From CAZIQY01 sp964541605 (lineage in GTDB: Bacteria > Desulfobacterota > Syntrophia > Syntrophales > UBA2185): DNA of 9,968 bases. Where the stretch lies: NCBI GenBank assembly GCA_964541605.1, contig CAZIQY010000092.1, forward strand, positions 1-9,968, read 5' to 3'. This document shows, in pieces, positions 1 through 5,811 of this stretch (position 1 is the stretch's first letter; each line of letters opens with the position of its first letter). Under the pieces are notes generated by a model, which searched no databases, was not told the DNA's origin, and saw nothing but the letters and a program-made list of their open reading frames with translations. Made by a program: the position numbers and the translations under genes.

Positions 1-25
1 GGACATAAATCTTAACCAATTGAAC

Positions 26-508
26 TTATTCACGGATTATTCCGGACAGTAATGACACGGGATATTCAATATCGACTGCATCGATACCCTCGACGGATCG
101 AAAGACATTGCTGATGACGGGCTTTCCGGTTTTCTGCAACCGGGTGACCTGTTCCTGGCCGCCAATGTCCGTGCCGTTGTATTTTTTATATTCAGCAGGC
201 ATGACAGCCACCATTCTGCCGCCGGGATCGACGGTTGCGCAGTCGATTGAACCGGGAACAGAACGGCACAGACCGCCAAGCGCCCGCTCGGTTTTTTTGC
301 CTTTTAATCCGCCAAGCGCCGCCTTTTTAGATGCCACGATAAGATATCCGTCGATTTTCTTCAGAGAGCCGTCAATGGCTTTTTTCAAGATGCCGAGGAT
401 GGCCGGGGGGTCTGTTTGGGATTGCTGGGCGTGAAGTGGGCTCGCGGGAAGCAACAGAAGCATGGCATAAAAAAGAATTATCGTCTTCACTTTTAATAAT
501 TTTTCCAT
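26..508 (-). CDS. Exported small Cache-domain (PDC-like) sensor protein, apparently shortened at the C-terminus
   Basis: The 160-residue product starts with a Sec signal peptide: a basic start, a hydrophobic core at about residues 9-22, and a likely cleavage after PLHA at residue 27. The rest resembles an extracytoplasmic Cache/PDC ligand-binding domain. The segment around residues 112-139 has the typical pattern of G-x-D-I-G-x-Q followed by a strand and GKPVISNVF, and it ends with a hydrophobic strand and the PV dipeptide at residues 150-151. In most Cache domains the chain continues past PV for one or two more strands, but here TAA follows nine residues later. Reading on in the other two frames gives no clear continuation. 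A GGAGGA ribosome site (minus strand, 512-517) lies 3 nt from the ATG. There is no transmembrane helix after the signal peptide and no output domain, so it may be a free periplasmic binding subunit or a decayed receptor. The ligand is unknown. Confidence 0.72.
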   Translation of the reverse strand: MEKLLKVKTIILFYAMLLLLPASPLHAQQSQTDPPAILGILKKAIDGSLKKIDGYLIVASKKAALGGLKGKKTERALGGLCRSVPGSIDCATVDPGGRMVAVMPAEYKKYNGTDIGGQEQVTRLQKTGKPVISNVFRSVEGIDAVDIEYPVSLLSGIIRE

Positions 509-644
509 GAATCCTCCATATATTGTAAGTTTGACGAAATAATATCCTTTTTGTGCGGGTCGGCGCCAGAATCAAGTACTGCTGGAATATAGATAAATTA
601 TCAGCGGGTGTCAATGTGAAAGGGGTCGTCTGTCTTTCGCAAGT
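509..644. other. Divergent intergenic region between the Cache gene and the methyltransferase operon
   Basis: This gap separates the minus-strand Cache gene from the plus-strand methyltransferase set. It holds the ribosome-binding site of the Cache gene. I see no convincing promoter for that gene, no RNA gene and no repeat. The plus-strand promoter candidate begins just after it. Confidence 0.5.
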
Positions 645-673
645 TTGACATGCCGGGGAAACTGGTTTATAAA
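645..673 (+). promoter_or_regulatory. Sigma70-type promoter for the methyltransferase-cyclase-ODP set
   Basis: TTGACA (645-650) and TATAAA (668-673) are separated by exactly 17 bp, a near-consensus arrangement. Transcription would start around 680, giving a leader of only about a dozen bases that just includes the AAGGAG ribosome site (681-686). The upstream ATG at 650 lies on the -35 hexamer, so the promoter argues for translation starting at 692. No start site has been mapped. Confidence 0.55.
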
Positions 674-691
674 TGCCTTGAAGGAGAGACA

Positions 692-1330
692 ATGCCGGCC
701 TGGATTTTCATTGTGTTTGTTCTGATCGGAAGCCTTGCTGTTCTTAAATTGTTATTGGCGATTTCCATTATTTCGGTGCTTCCCGTTACCCGGGGCGCCA
801 TGTTTCACCCATCCGCACGGATCAGGGTCAAGACGTTTCTCGATCATGTTCCCATGACGGGAGAGGAACTTCTCATAGATATCGGATGCGGGGACGGAAG
901 GGTACTGCGTGAAGCAAGACGGCGCTACGGGGTAAAGGCGCTGGGCGTCGAAGTGAATCCTTTGATCTATCTCTTGGCCAGGATCCGGAACATGGGGGTC
1001 AAGGGCGTCCGTGTACAGCGGCGCAATTTCTGGAAGATGAATCTAAGTAACGCCGATGTGGTGTTTTGTTACCTGTTCCCCGATGTCATGACGAATCTGG
1101 CGGAAAAACTGAAAGCGGAACTTCGCCCCGGAACCCGGGTGATTTCCTGCAACTTTCCTCTTCCGGGCTGGAGCCACACGGCTGTCGTCTATCCGGAGTC
1201 ATCCCTCCACGGCGATCCCATTTATCTCTATCGGTCTCCCGGTTCCTTTATGAAGGTGATTCCGATGACATTTGACGTCAATCATTCTCAGGCCGGAAAT
1301 CCCTGCCCTGCAGGCAGGGAACTTCCTTAA
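692..1330 (+). CDS. Membrane-anchored class I SAM methyltransferase, FAM173/ATPSC-KMT-like
   Basis: The 212-residue protein opens with a hydrophobic helix (residues about 4-31) that probably anchors it in the inner membrane with the catalytic domain in the cytoplasm. SAM-binding motif I is D63-IGCGDGR-70, and the acidic ribose-binding residue is E87 in GVEVNP. Further conserved blocks are NFWKMNLS (112-119), VVFCYLFP (123-130) and CNFPLPGW (153-160). Domain order, the short size, the DLWK/NFWK-x-DLS block and the CRFP-LPGW-like block recall the FAM173/ATPSC-KMT lysine methyltransferases, which modify membrane-associated proteins in mitochondria. The bacterial target is not known. The start at 692 is chosen because AAGGAG (681-686) precedes it by 5 nt and an in-frame ATG at 650 overlaps a promoter. 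The last dozen residues (GNPCPAGRELP) lie beyond the conserved domain and are encoded by a dyad. The cyclase follows after 29 bp. Confidence 0.78.
   Translation: MPAWIFIVFVLIGSLAVLKLLLAISIISVLPVTRGAMFHPSARIRVKTFLDHVPMTGEELLIDIGCGDGRVLREARRRYGVKALGVEVNPLIYLLARIRNMGVKGVRVQRRNFWKMNLSNADVVFCYLFPDVMTNLAEKLKAELRPGTRVISCNFPLPGWSHTAVVYPESSLHGDPIYLYRSPGSFMKVIPMTFDVNHSQAGNPCPAGRELP
1300..1320. repeat. 8-bp inverted repeat at the end of the methyltransferase gene
   Basis: TCCCTGCC (1300-1307) pairs with GGCAGGGA (1313-1320) around a 5-nt loop, CTGCA. It lies in the last codons of the methyltransferase and is followed by ACTTCCTTAA, not by a T-run. It could be an attenuating or RNA-stabilising hairpin between the methyltransferase and the cyclase, or a dispersed palindromic repeat that has extended the reading frame. 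It is a poor match to an intrinsic terminator. Confidence 0.45.
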
Positions 1331-1359
1331 ATGTTCTTGGTGACAATTGAGGTCTTGTC

Positions 1360-2145
1360 ATGTCTATCGACTCCATAACAACATTGTGTCTTGATGTTCA
1401 TGATGACAGATTAAAAGAACGGGTGATTCTGGAGTATCTTAACTTTGTCGCAAAGATTCAGGATGACCAGGTTCAGAAAAGGCTTCTGGAAGAACTGATT
1501 CGGGAGTATGTCGTTCTGGAGAAAAGGGTGGATAGTCTCTTGAAGAACACCCTTCCGGAAACGGTGGCCAATGAAATCAAGGACGGCGGGAAATATGCTC
1601 CCCGTCATTACGATTGCACGATTCTGTTTTCCGATATTGTTGGGTTTACAAAGATGGCGGAAAGAATTCCCGGAGATGTACTGATAGAACTTCTTGACCG
1701 CCTTTTCGGGAGCATGGACGATCTTGTGGTAAGCTTCAGCGGGACGAAAATAAAAACGATCGGCGATGCCTATATGGCGGTTTTCGGAGCGCCGCGTGCA
1801 TTTGACGACCACGCGGCAATGGCTGTAAGAACAGGCATGACGCTGTTGAAACTTGTTGATTTCTTTAACCGGCAAAATAATGAGAGCCTTCAGGTTCGCA
1901 TCGGCATTCACACGGGTCGGGTCATGGCAGGCGTCGTCGGAAAGGAACGCATGCAGTTCGATGTTTTTGGAGACAATGTCAATATTGCCTCCAGATTTGA
2001 GTCTTCGGGGGAAAAGGGAAGGGTGAACGTTTCTCATGAGACGTACATGAGAACCCGGGATTTCTTCGAATTTGAGGAAAGAGGAGAGATAGCCCTGAAA
2101 AATAAAGCCAATATGAAAGCCTATTTTGTTTTGAGGGAATTGTGA
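1360..2145 (+). CDS. Class III adenylate cyclase, soluble, with N-terminal signalling helix
   Basis: The protein has 261 residues and makes 3',5'-cAMP from ATP. Residues 1-75 form a helical, coiled-coil-prone input segment ending in LLKNTLPETVANEIK (60-74), the usual transducer just ahead of class III cyclase domains. The catalytic domain covers about 83-261. All key residues are visible: metal-binding D92 (FSDIVGFT) and D136 (KTIGDAYMAVFG), adenine-selecting K132 and D201 (FDVFGDNVN), and transition-state N208 and R212 (NIASRFE). The Lys/Asp pair indicates ATP rather than GTP. No membrane segment, HAMP, PAS or GAF domain is present, so input must come through the short N-terminus or a partner. 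GAGG (1349-1352) sits 7 nt before the ATG. The stop codon lies 8 bp before the ATG of the ODP-like gene, so the two are probably co-translated. Enzymes of this class act as dimers. Confidence 0.93.
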   Translation: MSIDSITTLCLDVHDDRLKERVILEYLNFVAKIQDDQVQKRLLEELIREYVVLEKRVDSLLKNTLPETVANEIKDGGKYAPRHYDCTILFSDIVGFTKMAERIPGDVLIELLDRLFGSMDDLVVSFSGTKIKTIGDAYMAVFGAPRAFDDHAAMAVRTGMTLLKLVDFFNRQNNESLQVRIGIHTGRVMAGVVGKERMQFDVFGDNVNIASRFESSGEKGRVNVSHETYMRTRDFFEFEERGEIALKNKANMKAYFVLREL

Positions 2146-2153
2146 GGCAGCCG

Positions 2154-2963
2154 ATGAATCATAAGAAGAGTTACGACCGGCCCATAGAGATTGCAGAAAA
2201 TATCTACTGGGTTGGATTTCACGAAATCACATCCAATCTTCATTGCAATCCATACCTCATTGTTGAGGGAAATCAGGCGGTCCTGATCGATGCGGGAAGC
2301 CGCCCCGATTTTGCCGTTGTCATGATGAAAATTCTGCAAACAGGCATCTCTCCCGAGCAGATCGTGGCCCTGATCTATCATCACGTCGATCCCGATTTGT
2401 GCGGTTCGCTGTCCAATATGGTCGATATCTGCGCGAATACGGAGCTGAAGGTCCTTTCAGAGCCCCAGAATAACATCTTTATCAGCTATTACGTCGAAAG
2501 AGAAAAGCGCAGCCTGCTGACGTCAATCGATGAATATGCCACCGGGTTCACCTTCGGAGAGCGGACGTTGAAGTTTGTCAAGACCCCTTACGCCCATGGC
2601 GCCGGCAGCTTCGTCACCTATGACGAGAAGACGAAAAGCCTCTTTACCAGCGATCTCTTCGGAAGCATGTCGAAGCAGTGGGAACTTTTTATTGACCTTG
2701 CAGATGATTGCTTCACATGCAGAGATTACGATAACTGTATCAACCAAAGGAAGTATTGCCCGCTTCCGGATATCCTCGAATTTCATAAAGCAGTCATGCC
2801 CTCTGAAAAGGCGCTCAAATATGCCATGAATGTCATTGCAAGTCTTGATGTGCGGGTGATCGCCCCCCAGCACGGGAGCGTGCTTACGAAAAAAAGCGAT
2901 ATTGATTTCCTCGTTGAACAACTTGGGACACTAAAAGGGGTTGGAATAGACGGGATTTCTTAA
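2154..2963 (+). CDS. Metallo-beta-lactamase-fold di-iron protein, ODP/flavodiiron family
   Basis: This 269-residue single-domain MBL-fold protein belongs to the oxygen-binding di-iron protein/flavodiiron group. Ligands visible in order are H77-x-D79-x-D81 (HHVDPD), H148 (TPYAHGAGS), D167 (LFTSDLFG) and H240 (APQHG). Flavodiiron proteins usually have Glu at the second position; here it is Asp. The non-His position after the third ligand (L82) is unlike hydrolytic MBL enzymes. There is no flavodoxin domain, so it fits the stand-alone ODP type, in which the iron pair binds oxygen and the protein serves as a sensor or reductase. A cysteine-rich insertion, C186-x2-C189-x5-C195-x6-C202, lies between D167 and H240. 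GAGG (2144-2147) is 6 nt before ATG 2154; a GTG at 2142 overlapping the cyclase stop would add four residues. Tight linkage to the cyclase suggests a sensor-effector pair, which is inference. Confidence 0.87.
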   Translation: MNHKKSYDRPIEIAENIYWVGFHEITSNLHCNPYLIVEGNQAVLIDAGSRPDFAVVMMKILQTGISPEQIVALIYHHVDPDLCGSLSNMVDICANTELKVLSEPQNNIFISYYVEREKRSLLTSIDEYATGFTFGERTLKFVKTPYAHGAGSFVTYDEKTKSLFTSDLFGSMSKQWELFIDLADDCFTCRDYDNCINQRKYCPLPDILEFHKAVMPSEKALKYAMNVIASLDVRVIAPQHGSVLTKKSDIDFLVEQLGTLKGVGIDGIS

Positions 2964-2975
2964 ATAAATTATTTT

Positions 2976-3461
2976 TTATGCGCCTGATTTTATCTCATCA
3001 AGTCTTTTCTGGATCATCATTCTGTGTTCATATGTCTGTGACAGGATGTTTTTCATCAGGGTTTGATATTCGATGTCGGCAGTCTTGACAATCTCCGCGT
3101 AATGTGACTCCAGCACTGATTGTTCGATATCCCTTGCGAGAACAAGTATCTTCTCGTGGGAAAATACCCCCTGAGCTATTCTTTTGACGATCTCTTTCAA
3201 CCCGGTCAGGGCTGTATTGAGGGCAATGAGGTTAAACGGCCTGCCCACTTCAAAACTTTCCTGTTTTTTTATAATGATCTCTCGCATCTTTTGAATATTT
3301 TCAGCGTGCCGCACCTCTGCATAGACAAGATTTTCCCAGAAAGCCTGATCTTCCGTCCATATATCCGCGCACTGTTTATAGAAATCAGACAGATTAAGTT
3401 CGTATTGGATCATGGATTCAAGTACTTTGATGATCCTCTCGATATCGGCCATAGTCATCAT
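2976..3461 (-). CDS. Ferritin-like/rubrerythrin-like helical-bundle protein
   Basis: The 161-residue all-helical protein has the layout of a ferritin-like four-helix bundle. Helix A carries E21 (YELNLSDFY). Helix B carries E49-x-x-H52 (AEVRHAENI), the classic ExxH di-iron pair. Helix C carries E113 and E118. Helix D has E145-H146 (TYEHRMMI) in place of a clean ExxH, so the fourth set of ligands is imperfect. There is no rubredoxin C-terminus. Rubrerythrin-like proteins of anaerobes reduce peroxide or store iron, but the exact role is not shown here. The start at 3461 is preceded by AGGAGAGG (complement of 3471-3478) at 9-nt spacing and by a good promoter at 3512-3540. A longer reading frame back to 3551 would begin upstream of that promoter. 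It converges on the ODP-like gene with a 12-bp gap. Confidence 0.75.
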   Translation of the reverse strand: MMTMADIERIIKVLESMIQYELNLSDFYKQCADIWTEDQAFWENLVYAEVRHAENIQKMREIIIKKQESFEVGRPFNLIALNTALTGLKEIVKRIAQGVFSHEKILVLARDIEQSVLESHYAEIVKTADIEYQTLMKNILSQTYEHRMMIQKRLDEIKSGA

Positions 3462-3511
3462 AACGCCGGTCCTCTCCTGCCAAGGTGTGATGCTTTGATT
3501 AAGCAGGTCAA

Positions 3512-3540
3512 AGTATAGAATATGGATGTTTGTGTGTAAA
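3512..3540 (-). promoter_or_regulatory. Sigma70-type promoter of the ferritin-like gene
   Basis: On the minus strand, TTTACA (complement of 3535-3540) and TATACT (complement of 3512-3517) are separated by 17 bp. Transcription would start near 3505, about 45 nt ahead of the ATG at 3461. This supports the shorter start chosen for the gene. Confidence 0.55.
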
Positions 3541-3701
3541 GAAAAAATCACGAAAAAAAATTGTGAAAAATATTAACAGTTATCACTTATGCATGGCAAA
3601 CCAGCCCTGTGAGCAAGGTGTTTTTGCTTTCCATGTCCGATTCAGGCCATCAAGGCATATAGAAAGAGAATAGCCCCTTCCGTATTATTCCTTATTTCTA
3701 T

Positions 3702-3728
3702 TTGACTCATTCAATAAAATAATATAAT
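3702..3728 (+). promoter_or_regulatory. Candidate promoter of the double-cubane/activator operon
   Basis: TTGACT (3702-3707) is followed after 15 bp by a perfect TATAAT (3723-3728). The spacer is short for sigma70, so the promoter may be weak or need an activator. The predicted start is near 3735, about 75 nt upstream of the activator ATG at 3810. Confidence 0.42.
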
Positions 3729-3809
3729 AGCCCTCATATTTTTTGTTGCGTTTTAATATCGCGTCGTCATGGATACATCAACAACATGAAACGCGGCGGG
3801 AAGAAGAAA

Positions 3810-4571
3810 ATGAGTTTTATCGGACTGGATATCGGTTCCCGGACAATCAAACTGGTAGCCTGTGAAAACGGAACCGTTGTCCTGCGGCGCAAGGCGCTGA
3901 CGTCTCATGATCCTCTTGCCGTCTGCCGGTCACTTTTGAAAGACGCACCCGAAGTCAGCATTATAGCGACCGGCTATGGCCGTCATCTGGTGAAAGGTTA
4001 TTTACCGTGCGAAACCGTGAGCGAGATCAAGGCGTTTGCCGCCGGCGCCCGTGCGGTTCTTCCTTCCTGCCGTACCGTTCTGGATATCGGCGGCCAGGAT
4101 ACCAAGGCCATTTCACTCAATGAGAACGGAAGAATCGACAATTTTCAAATGAACGACAAATGTGCTGCCGGTACAGGCCGGTTTCTGGAAATTATGGCCA
4201 CCGCTCTGGGTTTGTCTCTCGACGATTTTATGGCGTCGGCCCTGTCGGCGGAAAATGCCCATCCGATCAACAGCATGTGCACCGTCTTTGCCGAATCGGA
4301 GGTGATCTCCACCATTGCCCGGGGGGTGTCGAGACCGTCGATTGCCCTGGGCATCCACCAGGCCATTGCCGCCCGCACCATGACCCTGTTGGAGAGGGTG
4401 TCCATTACCGAGGACATTCTTTTCGCCGGAGGGGTGGCTTTAAACGGCTGCATGCGGGAACAGATCGAGAAGATTCTTGATCGCCCGCTTCATATTCCCG
4501 AAGACCCGCAGATCATCGGCGCACTCGGTTGCGCCCTGATTGCCGGAGAGAAATTCCAAGGAGGAAAATAA
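3810..4571 (+). CDS. ATP-dependent [4Fe-4S] activator of the BadF/HgdC/YjiL (ASKHA) family
   Basis: The 253-residue ASKHA-fold ATPase couples ATP hydrolysis to pushing a low-potential electron into a partner Fe-S enzyme. Phosphate loop 1 is DIGSRTIK (7-14), phosphate loop 2 is LDIGGQDTKAI (91-101) and the adenosine motif is FAGGVALN (205-212). The cysteines that bind a [4Fe-4S] cluster between two subunits are C118 in NDKCAAGTGRF and C157 in NSMCTVFAESEV. Length and motifs match single-domain activators of 2-hydroxyacyl-CoA dehydratases and of double-cubane proteins. The start at 3810 matches the family N-terminus (MSFIGLDIGSRT); the in-frame ATG at 3786 adds eight basic residues and has no ribosome site, though the site for 3810 (GGGAAGAAG) is also weak. 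The gene ends 3 bp before the first double-cubane gene and its last codons contain that gene's ribosome site, so their translation is probably coupled. Confidence 0.93.
   Translation: MSFIGLDIGSRTIKLVACENGTVVLRRKALTSHDPLAVCRSLLKDAPEVSIIATGYGRHLVKGYLPCETVSEIKAFAAGARAVLPSCRTVLDIGGQDTKAISLNENGRIDNFQMNDKCAAGTGRFLEIMATALGLSLDDFMASALSAENAHPINSMCTVFAESEVISTIARGVSRPSIALGIHQAIAARTMTLLERVSITEDILFAGGVALNGCMREQIEKILDRPLHIPEDPQIIGALGCALIAGEKFQGGK
4558..4564 (+). promoter_or_regulatory. Strong ribosome-binding site inside the end of the activator gene
   Basis: AAGGAGG is a full anti-Shine-Dalgarno match, placed 10 nt before the ATG at 4575 and overlapping the last codons of the activator. It points to coupled, higher-level translation of the first double-cubane protein. 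Confidence 0.6.
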
Positions 4572-4574
4572 AAG

Positions 4575-5741
4575 ATGCCATTCAACGTCGCCGATGCAAA
4601 ACCCCTGATCAATGACGAATTTGCGGGAGAACCCACCAAACGGGCGCTCCAGTATATTCAGATTAAACGCTCGGAAGGCATGCCCGTGGCGGGCATATAC
4701 TGCGGTTACGCTCCTATGGAGGTGATCCGCGCCGTCGGGGCCGTGCCGGCCATTCTCTGCGCTTTTGCCAACAAGACCATCGCGGCCGCGGAGGCGGTGC
4801 TGCCGGCCAATCTATGCCCACTGATCAAGTCGAGTTACGGCTTCATTGCTACCGACACCTGCCCTTTTTTTGCCCTTTCCGATGCGATCGTGGCGGAAAC
4901 CACCTGCGACGGCAAGAAAAAGATGTTCGAACTCATTTCCCACTACAAACCCATGTTTGTCATGGACCTGCCGCAGTTGCCGGACGAAAAGGAAGCCGAA
5001 GCCAACTGGGCCGCGATGATTACGAAGTTAAAGGGATTCATGGAAGAGACATTCGGGAACTCGGGATCGCCGGCGCGCATCGAAGAAGAGATCAAAGCGA
5101 CAAACGAAAAAAACCGCCTGATGAATCGTTTCTTCGACTATGCCGCGAAAAAGCCGCCCGTTCTGAAATGGAGCGAGGCATACGAATTGGCGTTGCTTGC
5201 CCAGATCGCGTATACCCGCGACCTGCATCCGATTTTTGAAAAAGTGTTCAAGCAACTTGAAGAAAGGGAAATGAAAGGCGTTTGTTACGGTACCGGATCA
5301 TCTCCCCGTGTGCTGGTGACTGGCTGCCCCGTCGGCGGCGATTCCGCCAAGGTTTACAAAATCATCGAGGAAGCCGGAGGCGTTATCGTGGCCATGGACG
5401 CCTGCACGGGAATGAAGCCGTTTCTTTCGGAAATAGAAGAAGATACGGGAGACCCCATCGCCGCTGTTGCCCGCCGCTATCTGCAGCTTCCCTGCTCCTG
5501 CATGACCCCGAATATGCGGCGCTTGAACGAACTGGACAAGATGATCGCCCGTTTCCGGCCCGATGTTGTCGTCGAAGTGGTCCTTCATGCCTGTCATTCC
5601 TACAACATCGAGGCGTATAAGATCATGAATCACGCCAAAAATAAACACAGCCTGCCGTACCTGAAGATCGAAACAGATTATTCCGACGGCGATGTCGAAC
5701 AGATCCGCACCCGCATGGAGGCTCTGTTCGACAGCCTTTAA
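4575..5741 (+). CDS. Double-cubane-cluster / 2-hydroxyacyl-CoA dehydratase family protein (YjiM-like), copy 1
   Basis: This 388-residue protein is of the BcrC/HgdB/FldB superfamily and fits best the double-cubane cluster protein (DCCP)/YjiM branch. Conserved cysteines appear in both halves: C81 (ANLCPLIKSSYG), C96 (TDTCPFF), C111 (ETTCDGKKKM), then C277 (DACTGMK), C307 and C309 (PCSCMTP) and C340 (LHACHSYN). The block VLVTGCPVGGDSAKV (246-260) begins the second Rossmann-like lobe. A characterised DCCP holds an [8Fe-9S]-type double cubane and reduces small molecules at low potential when charged by its ATP-dependent reductase; the true substrate is unknown. It follows the activator directly, so electron delivery by that protein is likely. 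No CoA-transferase, acyl-CoA dehydrogenase or enoyl hydratase accompanies it, which disfavours a dedicated hydroxyacyl-CoA dehydratase, though that role is not excluded. Confidence 0.9.
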   Translation: MPFNVADAKPLINDEFAGEPTKRALQYIQIKRSEGMPVAGIYCGYAPMEVIRAVGAVPAILCAFANKTIAAAEAVLPANLCPLIKSSYGFIATDTCPFFALSDAIVAETTCDGKKKMFELISHYKPMFVMDLPQLPDEKEAEANWAAMITKLKGFMEETFGNSGSPARIEEEIKATNEKNRLMNRFFDYAAKKPPVLKWSEAYELALLAQIAYTRDLHPIFEKVFKQLEEREMKGVCYGTGSSPRVLVTGCPVGGDSAKVYKIIEEAGGVIVAMDACTGMKPFLSEIEEDTGDPIAAVARRYLQLPCSCMTPNMRRLNELDKMIARFRPDVVVEVVLHACHSYNIEAYKIMNHAKNKHSLPYLKIETDYSDGDVEQIRTRMEALFDSL

Positions 5742-5811
5742 ATTCTGAGACGATTGAGAGAAGAAAATCAGTGAAGTCAAAAGGGTAGATGCATTGATGC
5801 AGGGTGATGTC

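Larger units (their letters stand above)
3462..3809. other. 348-bp intergenic spacer with divergent promoters
   Basis: This AT-rich spacer lies between the ferritin-like gene and the activator operon. It contains the minus-strand promoter at 3512-3540 and the plus-strand promoter at 3702-3728. The A-rich stretch at 3541-3575 lies upstream of the minus-strand -35 element and might act as an UP element. I see no RNA gene, no convincing small gene and no strong operator palindrome. Confidence 0.6.

Noticed and set aside
372..692. 106-codon minus-strand frame across the Cache gene start and the divergent spacer
   Set aside because: It overlaps the well-supported Cache gene on the same strand by over 130 nt, has no domain pattern, and begins over the promoter and ribosome site of the methyltransferase.
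1411..2037. 208-codon minus-strand frame inside the cyclase
   Set aside because: Fully antisense to a cyclase with all catalytic motifs; no family pattern in the product.
2962..2974. AAATAA-A-TTATTT inverted repeat in the convergent gap, considered as a bidirectional terminator
   Set aside because: All A/T and with a 1-nt centre, it cannot form a stable hairpin.
3593..3673. 26-codon frame in the spacer before the activator
   Set aside because: No ribosome site, arginine- and histidine-rich end of random look, and it lies upstream of the predicted promoter.
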